Assembly: GCF_026786305.1 (NCBI RefSeq)
Contig: NZ_JAJAYI010000015.1
Coordinates: 1 to 42,269 of the forward strand
DNA from: Cryobacterium sp.
GTDB lineage: Bacteria > Actinomycetota > Actinomycetes > Actinomycetales > Microbacteriaceae
Reading direction: 5' to 3'
Length of the DNA: 42,269 nt
Shown: one piece after another, positions 31,723 to 40,359 of the stretch
Position numbering within the stretch: position 1 is the first letter of the stretch
Layout of the letters: each line of letters starts with the position of its first letter
Position numbers and translations under genes: made by a program
Notes under the pieces: generated by a model
Databases searched by the model: none
Seen by the model: the letters and a program-made list of their open reading frames with translations, nothing else
Told to the model about the DNA's origin: nothing

Positions 31723-32552
31723 GAGTGCCTTCCGGCCTCGGTCGCGGTGCCGGCGAGTTCGGCGCGAATCTCTTCGCCCAGGAGCAGGCCCATTGCGCGT
31801 CGCCAGTCGGCCGCGCCATGGGCATCCGTGAACCAGCAGTCGATCGCGCTGATATCGCGGGCGAGAACCTCGGCGGCGGGTAGTGCCGGGTAGCGCAACT
31901 GCACCGGGTGCAGCGTCGCCGCCGTCACCGTGAGCACGAAGGTGCCATCGATCAAAAGCAGCCCGGCGAGTACCGCGCCCGAGCGCCCGAGCGGCGACAG
32001 GGCAATCTTGCGATACGCCGTGCGCGCCTGCAGCGAGGCCAGCGGCACGTGGATGGAGCGCAGCACATCATTCGGCGCGAGCACGTTGGTCATGTCTCCC
32101 GTGACGAACTCGCGGGCCGGTACGACCTCGTCGCTGCCGTCGCCGCGCCAGACCAGCAGCTCGGCGTCGAGTGCGACGGCGAGGGTGATCATGGGACCGG
32201 CCGGCAGCGAGGTGGCGAGGTTGCCACCGACGGTCGCGACGTTCCACACCTTGAACGAGCCAAACAGGGCCGTGCAGCAGTGATAGAACAGCGGATGCGC
32301 CGCCCAGCCCGCCCGCATCGGCAGCCGGGATAGTTCAGCGATGGTGCAGGTCGCGGCAATTGAGAGGCCGTCCCCGGTTACGGTCAGGGCGGGCCAGCCA
32401 AAGCTGTGCAGATCGACAAGACCGGTGAGGTGGGCCCGCGGGTACGCGAACAGCTCGGATCCTCCGGCCAGCGGTACCACGGTCGGCCCGAGCGCGGCGA
32501 GGTCGCTCCGCTGTCGAGCGGCGGTGACGTGTGTCACAGTGCTGAGGTCCAT
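31719..32552 (-). CDS. Xanthine dehydrogenase FAD-binding subunit
   Basis: 277 residues from ATG 32552, which has GGAG four to five bases upstream. The CO dehydrogenase/XDH flavoprotein fold is shown by [14 protein letters not shown] near residue 25 and [17 protein letters not shown] near residue 105, the FAD pyrophosphate loops. It passes electrons from the Fe-S clusters to NAD or another acceptor. It is first in the operon, overlaps the catalytic gene by four bases, and is divergent from the disulfide oxidoreductase gene across 275 bases, which must hold its promoter. Confidence 0.87.
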   Translation of the reverse strand: MDLSTVTHVTAARQRSDLAALGPTVVPLAGGSELFAYPRAHLTGLVDLHSFGWPALTVTGDGLSIAATCTIAELSRLPMRAGWAAHPLFYHCCTALFGSFKVWNVATVGGNLATSLPAGPMITLAVALDAELLVWRGDGSDEVVPAREFVTGDMTNVLAPNDVLRSIHVPLASLQARTAYRKIALSPLGRSGAVLAGLLLIDGTFVLTVTAATLHPVQLRYPALPAAEVLARDISAIDCWFTDAHGAADWRRAMGLLLGEEIRAELAGTATEAGRHS

Positions 32553-32827
32553 GGGTCTCCATCGCGGGCCAAGTCGAGCCGTGCGTGCGACCTTGAGCAC
32601 ACGGTGGTTGTGGTTCCACAGAGTAGGGTACCGCACACGCTGCCCACCAAACTGACAGCACGATGATGAGAAGTTTTCGCACCGGTGACGGCGAGAGTTC
32701 GCGTAGAAACGGAGTGTCGTCATCTCTGGCCTGAGGCCAACGGGGAGATCTGCAGCCACTCGGGCACCGGCATATTCACAGCCGACGCTGTCAGGATCTG
32801 GGTACCTGTCGACGGTGGGAGACCGAG

Positions 32828-34321
32828 ATGACCACTGCCCCAATCGTCGCGCACGCGATGCCAGCCGCCAATTCGGCACACGATTCGAGCGGTCTCGTTC
32901 GCGACCATTTCGACGTGGTCGTGATCGGTGCCGGCCCGGCTGGAGCCGCTGCAGCCCTGCGCGCCGCCGAACTCGGCGCATCCGTCGCCGTCTGCGAGGC
33001 TGATCGCCTTGGCGGCACGTGCGTGAACACCGGATGCGTGCCCACCCGCGTGCTGGCCAAAACAGCGAGACTCATGCGAGAGATTCGAACGGCCGACACG
33101 TATGGCATCTCGGTGACGGAGCGCCCCATCGACTGGCCTGCCACTGTTGCCCGGGTTCGGGAGACCGTGGACCGGGTGCGTTCCATGAAAAACGAGGCCA
33201 CCCGATTTGCCGATGCCGGCGTTCACCTCATCCTTGAGGGGCGCGCCCGCTTTGTGGATGCCTTCACACTCATGCTCGAGACGGGGCGCACGATTTCGGC
33301 CGGCGCAATCCTGGTCTGCGTGGGCGGTCATTCCCGCCGCCTGCCGGTGCCGGGAGCTGAGCTGGCGGTGGTGCCCGAACACGTGCTCGACCTGCCTCGG
33401 GTTCCCGGGCGGCTGGCTGTTATCGGCGGCGGGAACACCGGCGCGCAACTGGTCACCGTGTTCAATTCTTTCGGTTCAGCCGTGACCCTGCTCGACGTGG
33501 CCGACCGGGTGCTCGCCACATCCGATGAGTCCGTCTCGCACGCCGTCGCCGAGGCCTTCGTCGAACAGGGCGTCGCCCTCCGCCTCGGTATTCAGGGTGT
33601 CGCCGGACTAGACCGTGCCACCGACGGCTCGATCACCCTGACCTGGCGCGAGGACGGGCAGGACGTGTCAGGCAGCTTCGACGCCGTGATCATGGCAACC
33701 GGCTGGCCAGCGGACGTCGACGACCTCGGTCTCGACTCAGCCGGCGTGGTCACGAGTCGTTCCTCTATTCCTGTCGATGCGTATTTTCGCAGTTCGGTGC
33801 CGCACATCTTCGCCGTCGGTGATGCCAACGGCCGGGACATGCTGGTGCAAGCGGCACAGTTCGAGGGAGAGGCCGCAGCCGAGAACGCCGTTCTGGATGC
33901 CAACCGGCGAACCCCGCACCACTTGCTTCCGGCGGGTGGCTTCACGGATCCCGACTACGCCGGCGTTGGCCTGACCGAGGTTGAGGCCCGGCGTCGCGAC
34001 GAGCTCTGCGTGGTGGAGGTGGTGCCGTTCTCGCGGCTGGATCGTGCGGTGATCGACGATCGCCAACGAGGATTTTTCAAACTCATCACCGATCGCCGGC
34101 GTGAGCTCATTCTCGGAGCCCACGCGGTCGGTGAGAACGCCGTGGAGGTCATTCAGTCGGTCACTACGGCGATGGCCGCCGGCATCGACGTGGCCACGCT
34201 GGCCAACGTGCGCTTCGCCTACCCCACCTACAGCGCCGTGATCGGTGTTGCTGCCCGAGGTCTGCTGGCCGAGTACGCCGATGGGTCAGCTCGTCGCCGC
34301 GGTCACACGTCGATCGTGTAG
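32828..34321 (+). CDS. FAD/NAD(P) disulfide oxidoreductase-like protein, atypical C-terminus
   Basis: 497 residues. FAD-binding begins VVVIGAGPAGAAAALRAAEL (about 30), and the redox disulfide is Cys65-x4-Cys70 (GGTCVNTGCVPTR). The NAD(P) loop is VIGGGNTGAQLV near 200, and the second FAD motif is FAVGDANGRDMLVQAA near 335. The dimer domain follows from about 375. In glutathione or lipoamide reductases the other subunit supplies His-Pro-Thr-x-x-Glu; here the matching segment is AYPTYSAVIG (about 466-475), so the His and Glu are absent. It may be a mercuric reductase-like or quinone/metal reductase, or act on another thiol. GGGAG six bases upstream supports the ATG. Its stop overlaps that of the convergent DUF2017 gene by 19 bases. 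Confidence 0.8.
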   Translation: MTTAPIVAHAMPAANSAHDSSGLVRDHFDVVVIGAGPAGAAAALRAAELGASVAVCEADRLGGTCVNTGCVPTRVLAKTARLMREIRTADTYGISVTERPIDWPATVARVRETVDRVRSMKNEATRFADAGVHLILEGRARFVDAFTLMLETGRTISAGAILVCVGGHSRRLPVPGAELAVVPEHVLDLPRVPGRLAVIGGGNTGAQLVTVFNSFGSAVTLLDVADRVLATSDESVSHAVAEAFVEQGVALRLGIQGVAGLDRATDGSITLTWREDGQDVSGSFDAVIMATGWPADVDDLGLDSAGVVTSRSSIPVDAYFRSSVPHIFAVGDANGRDMLVQAAQFEGEAAAENAVLDANRRTPHHLLPAGGFTDPDYAGVGLTEVEARRRDELCVVEVVPFSRLDRAVIDDRQRGFFKLITDRRRELILGAHAVGENAVEVIQSVTTAMAAGIDVATLANVRFAYPTYSAVIGVAARGLLAEYADGSARRRGHTSIV

Positions 34322-34866
34322 ACGAGTTCCTCCTGCAGCATGCCGAGCCAGTCGTAGAGTTCGCCCAGAAAACGCGCGTCGTCACCGACGAGGTGCACGA
34401 CTCCGTCGGGAGAGATCTGCAACCGGTCGGCGAGCGTCAGCCGCAGGTCGGTGAGGCTGCGCAGCCAGGCTTGCACGGCGTCGGCGTCGAGACTGATGGT
34501 GACCGGCTGGCGATCCTCGGTGTCGAGGCCGGCCGTATCCCCCTCGCTGGCTGCGTCTGCTGCGCTGGCAGGGTCCGTTCCCAGAGAGCCCAGCACGATC
34601 TGGGCGTTCTGCGCCTTGCGTTTGAGCAGGTCGGTCGCCGTGAAGCGACGAAAATCCGCCGCCGCGGCGGCGTCGTCAGGGTAGGCGACGGGCAGCAGGC
34701 GGCCGAAGACGCCGTCGCTCGCGGCGAGCTGCGGGTCGGCGGCGCCGGCGTCGAGCATGTCCACGAGCTGGCTGGTGGCCAGGCGCAGTAGGTCAACCTC
34801 GATCGGTTCGAACCGGCCGAGCAGGGCACCGGACTCGTGCAGCGTGAACCGTCGCAGGCCGCTCAC
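34303..34866 (-). CDS. DUF2017 family protein
   Basis: 187 residues, beginning [20 protein letters not shown]. The C-terminal part [15 protein letters not shown] is the conserved end of the family. This uncharacterised family sits after clpS in most Actinobacteria and may act with ClpS or ClpC in proteolysis, though no mechanism is established. The ATG overlaps the clpS TGA by four bases. Its last 19 bases overlap the convergent oxidoreductase gene. Confidence 0.85.
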   Translation of the reverse strand: MSGLRRFTLHESGALLGRFEPIEVDLLRLATSQLVDMLDAGAADPQLAASDGVFGRLLPVAYPDDAAAAADFRRFTATDLLKRKAQNAQIVLGSLGTDPASAADAASEGDTAGLDTEDRQPVTISLDADAVQAWLRSLTDLRLTLADRLQISPDGVVHLVGDDARFLGELYDWLGMLQEELVYTIDV

Positions 34867-35147
34867 TCGTCGGCCTTGGCGAGGGTTGCCCAGAGACCGT
34901 AGCCGTGCATGGCTTCGACGTGGCGTTCCATCGATTCGCGATTACCGGTGGCCACGACGGCCCGGCCGTTGTTGTGCACCTGCAGCATCAGCCGTTCGGC
35001 TTGCTTCGGGGTGACCCCGAAGTAGCTGCGAAAAACGTAGGCGACGTAGGACATGAGATTGACCGGGTCGTCCCAGACCAGCGTCACCCACGGTCGGTCG
35101 AGTGACACCTCCTCGCGGAGCTCGGTGTGTTCGGCAGTCTTGGTCAC
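34863..35147 (-). CDS. clpS: ATP-dependent Clp protease adaptor ClpS
   Basis: 94 residues. ClpS delivers N-degron substrates to ClpC/ClpA-ClpP. The conserved parts are [18 protein letters not shown], with the Asn-Asp pocket region, and [15 protein letters not shown], with the His-Asn-Asn. The N-terminal extension is about 20 residues, flexible and charged. It is first of a two-gene unit with DUF2017 and is divergent from sufS. Confidence 0.93.
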   Translation of the reverse strand: MTKTAEHTELREEVSLDRPWVTLVWDDPVNLMSYVAYVFRSYFGVTPKQAERLMLQVHNNGRAVVATGNRESMERHVEAMHGYGLWATLAKADE

Positions 35148-35256
35148 CCCTCAAGCCTCACACGCTGCCGCCGGGTTTTCCACCGCCCTCTCAGACTTCC
35201 CCGCGCAGACTTCCCCGTTCGGTGCTCGCGTTCGGGGGGAGGGAATATCCTTGAGT

Positions 35257-36609
35257 ATGACGTCTTTTGCATCATCGTCCGCCGTTACCCCATCTCGAAC
35301 CATCGCACGCGGTTCCCAGCGCACTGAGTCGGCCCCGCTGACCAACATCGACGTTGAACGCATTCGCAACGACTTTCCTGTGCTGCACCAGCTGGTGAAC
35401 GGGCATCCGCTCACCTATCTCGACTCGGGCGCGACCTCGCAGAACCCGATCAGCGTGATGGAAGCCGAGCAGGAATACTACGAGCAGCGCAACGCTGCCG
35501 TGCACCGCGGCGCACACACGCTCGCCGTCGAAGCGACCGAGGTGTTCGAAGCCGCCCGCGAGAAAGTCGCAGCGTTCGTCGGCGCCCAGACCGACGAGAT
35601 CGTCTGGACCTCCAACGCCACCGAGGCCATCAACCTTCTCGCCTACAGCTTCTCCAACGCCTCGCTCGGCCTCGGCGGCCCGGCCGCACGCCGGTTCAGC
35701 CTCGGCACCGGCGACGAGATCGTGGTCACCGAGATGGAACACCACGCCAACCTCATTCCGTGGCAGCAGCTCGCGCTGCGCACCGGCGCCACCCTGCGCT
35801 TCATTCCCGTACTCGATGACGGCACCCTCGACCTCGACGCGGCAGCGGATGTTGTCGGCCAGCACACGAGACTGCTCGCCTTCACGCACGGTTCGAACGT
35901 CACCGGAACCATTGCTCCGGTCGCCGAACTCGTGGCCCTCGCTCGCAGAGTCGATGCCCTCACAGTGCTGGACGCGTGCCAGACCGTGCCGCACCTGCCG
36001 GTCGACGTCGCGGCGCTCGATGTGGACTTTGCCGTCTTCTCCGGCCACAAGATGCTCGGCCCGACGGGTATCGGCGCGCTCTACGGCCGGGCCGAACTGC
36101 TCGCCGACATGCCGCCATTTCTCACCGGTGGGTCGATGATTACGACCGTTGACATGGAGAAAGCTGAGTTCTTGGCGCCGCCGCAGCGCTTCGAAGCCGG
36201 CACCCAACGCATCTCGCAGGCCATCGCGCTGGCCGCAGCCGTCGACTACCTGCGCGAAACCGGCATGGATCGGGTAGCAGCCTGGGAGGCCCAGCTCGGC
36301 CAGCGTCTGGTCGCGGGGCTCGCCGAAATTCCCGGCGTGCGGCTCCTCGGCCCCGGCCTCGGGGTGGAACGGCTCGGCCTCGCCGCCGTTGATGTCGCTG
36401 GTGTGCACGCGCACGACGTTGGCCAGTTTCTCGACGACGCCGGCATCGCCGTGCGGGTGGGACATCACTGTGCCCAGCCGCTGCACCGCCGGCTCGGCGT
36501 GACCGCCTCCACTCGGGCGAGCACCTACCTCTACAACACCACCGACGAGGTCGACCTGTTTCTGGCCACCCTGGCCGAGATCGCCCCCTTCTTCGGAGTG
36601 CGTCGATGA
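35257..36609 (+). CDS. sufS: Cysteine desulfurase, SufS type
   Basis: 450 residues from ATG 35257. A TTG at 35251 lies at a better distance (seven bases) from the strong GGGAGGG and could be the true start, adding two residues. The enzyme takes sulfur from cysteine for Fe-S cluster assembly. The PLP lysine is Lys265 in SGHKMLGPTG, and the persulfide Cys405 is in RVGHHCAQPLHRR. The first about 30 residues are an extension of low complexity. The gene overlaps sufU by four bases, which matches the SufS-SufU sulfur relay. sufBCD are not in the window. Confidence 0.9.
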   Translation: MTSFASSSAVTPSRTIARGSQRTESAPLTNIDVERIRNDFPVLHQLVNGHPLTYLDSGATSQNPISVMEAEQEYYEQRNAAVHRGAHTLAVEATEVFEAAREKVAAFVGAQTDEIVWTSNATEAINLLAYSFSNASLGLGGPAARRFSLGTGDEIVVTEMEHHANLIPWQQLALRTGATLRFIPVLDDGTLDLDAAADVVGQHTRLLAFTHGSNVTGTIAPVAELVALARRVDALTVLDACQTVPHLPVDVAALDVDFAVFSGHKMLGPTGIGALYGRAELLADMPPFLTGGSMITTVDMEKAEFLAPPQRFEAGTQRISQAIALAAAVDYLRETGMDRVAAWEAQLGQRLVAGLAEIPGVRLLGPGLGVERLGLAAVDVAGVHAHDVGQFLDDAGIAVRVGHHCAQPLHRRLGVTASTRASTYLYNTTDEVDLFLATLAEIAPFFGVRR

Positions 36610-37100
36610 GCGACCTGCAGAGCCTGTACCAGACGATCATTCTGGAGCACTCGAAAGCCCGGCACGGAGCAGTCGCCCTCACCCCGCTGGCCGAGGCCGC
36701 AACGCTTGGCGCCGCGAGCGGTCTGCGGGTGGCTGAATCGCATCAGATCAACACCACCTGCGGCGACGAGGTCACCCTGCGCGTCTCGCTCAGCGCCCGT
36801 GAAAGAGCGGATGCCGCCGTGACCGACCTGGTCTGGACCGGCGTGGGCTGCTCGATCTCGCAGGCATCCGCTTCGATTCTCACCGACACCCTGCGCGGCC
36901 TCAGCACGACCGAGGCACGCGCCCTGCTCGACAACTTTCGCGAGATGCTGCGTTCCCGCGGAAGAATTGAACCCGACGAAGAGATTCTTGGCGACGCCGC
37001 CGCCTTCGGGGGGGTCTCGCGCTACCCCGCTCGGGTCAAGTGCGCCATGCTGTCCTGGGTCGCCTTCGAGGTAGCCCTGATCGAGGCCGAATCGCACTAG
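36606..37100 (+). CDS. sufU: SufU-like zinc-dependent sulfurtransferase / Fe-S assembly protein
   Basis: 164 residues. SufU accepts the persulfide from SufS through a zinc-bound Cys. The three conserved Cys are Cys52 (NTTCGDE), Cys82 (VGCSISQAS) and Cys146 (RVKCAMLSW), with the metal-binding Asp54. The usual N-terminal 'HxxNPRNxG' is replaced by LEHSKARHGAVAL, so the Asn-Pro-Arg-Asn is lost. It overlaps sufS by four bases and ends 36 bases from fliW (convergent). Confidence 0.9.
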   Translation: MSDLQSLYQTIILEHSKARHGAVALTPLAEAATLGAASGLRVAESHQINTTCGDEVTLRVSLSARERADAAVTDLVWTGVGCSISQASASILTDTLRGLSTTEARALLDNFREMLRSRGRIEPDEEILGDAAAFGGVSRYPARVKCAMLSWVAFEVALIEAESH

Positions 37101-37123
37101 TTGCCCGCAGCCTCTGAACCCCA

Positions 37124-37147
37124 GCGGCGGAGGGAACTATCTGCCGC
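37124..37147. terminator. Weak hairpin between sufU and fliW
   Basis: GCGGCGGA (37124-37131) pairs with TCTGCCGC (37140-37147) with one G-T wobble and an eight-base loop. No U-tract. It covers the fliW stop codon and may act as a two-way terminator between convergent units. Confidence 0.3.
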
Positions 37148-37532
37148 CGGTGCCGAGTTCGGCGTGCAGCGGCCAGTCCTGGTCGTCCAGAATGAACTGA
37201 GCGCAGGCGCCCGTGCCGGCGTTGACCACGATGGGAGCCATGAGGTTGACCGTCGTCGTGGTTTCGCCGGGGTTGACGACCACGAGAACGAGGGCGTCGA
37301 CGGGCGTGGTGATCTCGATCGCGGCGGATTGGTCATTCGAGAGGACCGGCTTATAGTCGGGCAGGTGAACCCCGGCGTCGAGTACGAACAGGCGGGTTTT
37401 CGACGTCTCGTCGGCCTGAAGCGAGTACAGCCCGTCGGCTCCGTCGATCGTGTTGAGCGTGAAAACCGTCAGCGGCGCCAACCCGGGTGGGGGAGTGACA
37501 AAGGTCAGAGTCGGGCTGGACAACGGGCTCAT
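37137..37532 (-). CDS. fliW: Flagellar assembly factor FliW
   Basis: 131 residues. FliW binds flagellin and, where CsrA is present, inhibits that regulator so that flagellin translation follows secretion. Family features visible are TLTFVTPPPGLAPLTVFTLN, ETSKTRLFVLDAG and ALVLVVVNPGETTTTVNLMA followed by PIVVN. The ATG overlaps the flgL TGA (ATGA). No csrA follows, as sufU is convergent directly after; csrA may be elsewhere or absent. Confidence 0.9.
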   Translation of the reverse strand: MSPLSSPTLTFVTPPPGLAPLTVFTLNTIDGADGLYSLQADETSKTRLFVLDAGVHLPDYKPVLSNDQSAAIEITTPVDALVLVVVNPGETTTTVNLMAPIVVNAGTGACAQFILDDQDWPLHAELGTGGR

Positions 37533-38440
37533 CTAAGGAAATCCATCAGTGTGGGCTGTAACACCTTGGCGGTTACGGCGAGGGCGGACTGGTACGAGAT
37601 CTCCTGCAGCTTGAGCTGCAGAACGACCTCGGTGAGGTTGAGATCTTCGAGTCCGGCGCGCTGGTTCTCGAGCGCCCCGGTCTTGGAGAGCAGATTGTCT
37701 TGGGCACGTTCGACCTGCACCTGGCGCGAACCGATCGTCGCCCACTGGTTCGTCATGGCGTTCATCCTCGTATCAATCGCGCTGAGGTGAGAAGAAACCG
37801 CGGGCGCCGTTCCGCTGGTGTCGCGCAGGCTCGCGATGAGGCCGTCGAGCTCCGCGAAGACGGTCTGCGGTTTCGCAGTGCTACCACCGAACACGGCGGC
37901 CCCGTCGGCATCAACCCGAACCGTCGCATCCGCGCTGATCCGCCGCTCAACCGAGCCCGCGCTGGCGTTGTAAACATAGGCGCCTGAACCATCCATCGTG
38001 TACGCAGCCGCCGCATCAGAGTTACCCGCGAACACACTGCGGCCGAGATACTTCGTGTTGGCCTGGCCGAGCAGTTCGGCCTTGAGCCCCTCGAGCTCGA
38101 CGGCGATGGCTTCTTTGGCGGTCGGGCTGACCGTGCCGTTGGAGCCCTGCACGGTGAGGTAGCGCACCCGGTTCATGATGTCACTCGTGGCCGACATCGC
38201 CGAATCCAGTGTGGTCAGCCAATTGTTACCGTCGTCGGCATTGCGGGCGTACTGCGCGGTGGCGGCCTGCTCGGCCCGCACCGACATGGCGGCGGTAGTG
38301 GCGGTCGGGTCGTCCGACGGACGGTTGAGCCCCTTGAGCGTGCTCGCCTGCTCCTGCAGCTTCGACAGCTGCGCCATATTCTCTTGAAGGTTGCGCTGGG
38401 CCGTGCGCATCTGGGTCTGGCCGGTCACTCGGGAGATCAT
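37529..38440 (-). CDS. flgL: Flagellar hook-associated protein 3, FlgL
   Basis: 303 residues. FlgL is the second hook-filament junction protein and is related to flagellin. The N-terminal MISRVTGQTQMRTAQRNLQENMAQL and on (first part at residues 1-25) is the D0/D1 helix, followed by LKGLNRPSDDPTATTAAMS. The C-terminal helix (NLTEVVLQLKLQEISYQSAL) closes the D0 domain. GGAAGG lies about seven bases upstream of the ATG. Three bases after flgK and four-base overlap with fliW, so one operon. Confidence 0.9.
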   Translation of the reverse strand: MISRVTGQTQMRTAQRNLQENMAQLSKLQEQASTLKGLNRPSDDPTATTAAMSVRAEQAATAQYARNADDGNNWLTTLDSAMSATSDIMNRVRYLTVQGSNGTVSPTAKEAIAVELEGLKAELLGQANTKYLGRSVFAGNSDAAAAYTMDGSGAYVYNASAGSVERRISADATVRVDADGAAVFGGSTAKPQTVFAELDGLIASLRDTSGTAPAVSSHLSAIDTRMNAMTNQWATIGSRQVQVERAQDNLLSKTGALENQRAGLEDLNLTEVVLQLKLQEISYQSALAVTAKVLQPTLMDFLR

Positions 38441-38443
38441 GAC

Positions 38444-39871
38444 TTACCTTCCTACCAGGCCGGTGCGGTTGATGAGGGTGTCGAGCATCTCATCGACGGC
38501 CGTCATCACGCGAGCCGCGCCCTGATACGCGGTTTGAAACATGAGCAGGTTGACGTTCTCTTCATCCAGGTCGACGGATGCGTTCGCCAGCTGCTGGCTC
38601 ACCGCAAACGTGGCCGTCGAGCTGGCCAGGTTCGCCTGCTGCAGGTGTGACTGCGTAGCCACGGCAATGGTCGAAACGAAGTCCGACCAAACGGTGTTGG
38701 GGGTTGCGATCGCGCCGGCCGTATTCGTTGCCTTGCCGGCACCGAGCTGGGCGAGGCGATCGGCGATCGAGCCGTCGAACGCGCCCAATCCACTGTTGCC
38801 GGCAACAACGTCGGAGCCTGCTGTCGGCACCACTCCGAGTGTCTGCGCGGCGTTTCCAAGAACAAACGAGAAGAACGGCCCGGATTGGCCACCGACCACA
38901 TTCGTGCCCGTCGCATAGATCGCGTTGACCTTGTCGGCGAGATCTATCGCAAAGGAGTCGTATGCCTTGGCCGCTTTGTTGAGTTCGCCGTCGCTACCCA
39001 GCAGCGACAACGCCCCCGCCATCTCGCCGCCCTCAATCGAGACAGCGGACTTCGTGGTATCCGTCCACTTCAGGGTCACCGTCGCGCCGACTGCTGCACC
39101 GCCCGCCGCACCGACCGAAACCGCCATTGCGTTCGCGGTCCCACCCGTTACCAGCGCATTGCCGCTGACCAACACGTCAACCGTGCCGTCACTCTTCGCC
39201 ACAACGGATGCCCCGGTCAACGCCGAAATCGTCGTCGTCAAAACACTGCGCTGGTCGAGAAGTTCGTTGGCGTTACCGCCACCGGCCACGGTCTGGCGAA
39301 TCTGCACGTTGAGATCGGCGACCTGCTGGGCGGCGCCATTGAGCTCGGTGACCATGTGTCCGAGGTCGCTGCGCACCGACGCCCATTCATCGGTAACGGC
39401 CTGATAGCCCTGGGCGATCTGCGTCACGAGCTCGCCGGCGGTGGAGAGCACGAGGGCGGCGGGAGTTGTCGTGTCTGAACTGTTGGCGAGGCCCTGCCAG
39501 CTGGCCCAAAAGGCATCCAGTTTGGCTGAAATGCCGTCTTCGCCCGGCTCGTGTAGCGACGTCTCTATAGAGCTGAGTGAATTGGCGCGAACGGCGGTGT
39601 AGCCGGCGGCGGCGGCAGCCCCGCGAACCTGAGCGTCGAGCTGGGCGCTGCCGAGGCGTGCGATGCCGTCCACCGAGACGCCCTGGCCGATGCGCTGACC
39701 GTTCGAGAGAATGCCGGTCGAGGCGACACCGCCGATGGCTGACGTCGTGACGCGCTGCCGGGTGTAGCCGACCGTGTTGGCGTTGGCGATGTTCTGCCCG
39801 ACCACGTCGAGGCCTTGGCGGGCCGCGACCAGACCGGTATACGCGGTGTTCAATCCGCTGAAGGTGCTCAC
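38444..39871 (-). CDS. flgK: Flagellar hook-associated protein 1, FlgK
   Basis: 475 residues from GTG 39871. FlgK joins hook to filament. The start MSTFSGLNTAYTGLVAARQG and the rod/hook signature VVGQNIANANTVGYTRQRV are typical, and the C-terminal LDEENVNLLMFQTAYQGAAR is the conserved D0 end. The open frame extends upstream to 40150, but that part overlaps flgN and is not family sequence. GTG 39871 is two bases after the flgN stop, as expected of a packed operon. Confidence 0.92.
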   Translation of the reverse strand: MSTFSGLNTAYTGLVAARQGLDVVGQNIANANTVGYTRQRVTTSAIGGVASTGILSNGQRIGQGVSVDGIARLGSAQLDAQVRGAAAAAGYTAVRANSLSSIETSLHEPGEDGISAKLDAFWASWQGLANSSDTTTPAALVLSTAGELVTQIAQGYQAVTDEWASVRSDLGHMVTELNGAAQQVADLNVQIRQTVAGGGNANELLDQRSVLTTTISALTGASVVAKSDGTVDVLVSGNALVTGGTANAMAVSVGAAGGAAVGATVTLKWTDTTKSAVSIEGGEMAGALSLLGSDGELNKAAKAYDSFAIDLADKVNAIYATGTNVVGGQSGPFFSFVLGNAAQTLGVVPTAGSDVVAGNSGLGAFDGSIADRLAQLGAGKATNTAGAIATPNTVWSDFVSTIAVATQSHLQQANLASSTATFAVSQQLANASVDLDEENVNLLMFQTAYQGAARVMTAVDEMLDTLINRTGLVGR

Positions 39872-39873
39872 GG

Positions 39874-40359
39874 CTACAGGTTCCGGTCGAAGATCCGGGC
39901 GTCGGCGATCGTGGCGCCGGTGAATCCGCTGGCATCGTAGGTCTTCGGGTGGGAGGTGGCCATGGCCATGGTTTCCTGCAGGGAGCGAGCCGCAGCGCGA
40001 ATGAATCGCTCGTTGGTGTCGCGCAGCTCTTTGATCTGCGCGGTCAGGTCGCCCATCGCCGTGAGGTGAGCAGAGAAGATCTCGCTCCACGGGCCCTCCG
40101 GGGCGTTGGCAACGAGCTCGCGCAGCGTGGCATCCTCCGCGGTGCCCCACTGGGTGGCCAGGGCCGCAACCTCGACCGAGCGGCCGAGTCCGGCTTCACG
40201 CACGAGGTTGAGCACCTGTTCGACCTCGCGGGTGGCGTGCTGCAACCAGCGTGATTTGCCGCCCTGCAGTAACAGCTGTTCTTCTTCGAGCTTGAAGACG
40301 AGTAGCTCAAGAAGCTCACGTTCGCGCCAGAGCAGAGCAGAAAGTTCATTGGCGCCCAT
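39874..40359 (-). CDS. flgN: FlgN-type flagellar chaperone
   Basis: 161 residues from ATG 40359, with GGAGGA five bases upstream. FlgN keeps FlgK and FlgL unfolded for export. It is almost wholly helical: NELSALLWRERELLELLVFK, then EEEQLLLQGG (the start of the FlgN domain), then long amphipathic helices, with a flexible C-terminus. First gene of the flgN-flgK-flgL-fliW unit, divergent from the sigma factor gene. Confidence 0.85.
   Translation of the reverse strand: MGANELSALLWRERELLELLVFKLEEEQLLLQGGKSRWLQHATREVEQVLNLVREAGLGRSVEVAALATQWGTAEDATLRELVANAPEGPWSEIFSAHLTAMGDLTAQIKELRDTNERFIRAAARSLQETMAMATSHPKTYDASGFTGATIADARIFDRNL

Noticed and set aside
35053-35256. Longer SufS start at 35053
   Set aside because: The extension is antisense to clpS and lacks family similarity, and a strong Shine-Dalgarno sits just before 35251-35257.
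39872-40150. Longer FlgK start extending the frame to 40150
   Set aside because: The extra sequence overlaps flgN and does not fit the family; GTG 39871 gives the canonical MSTFSGLNTA start.
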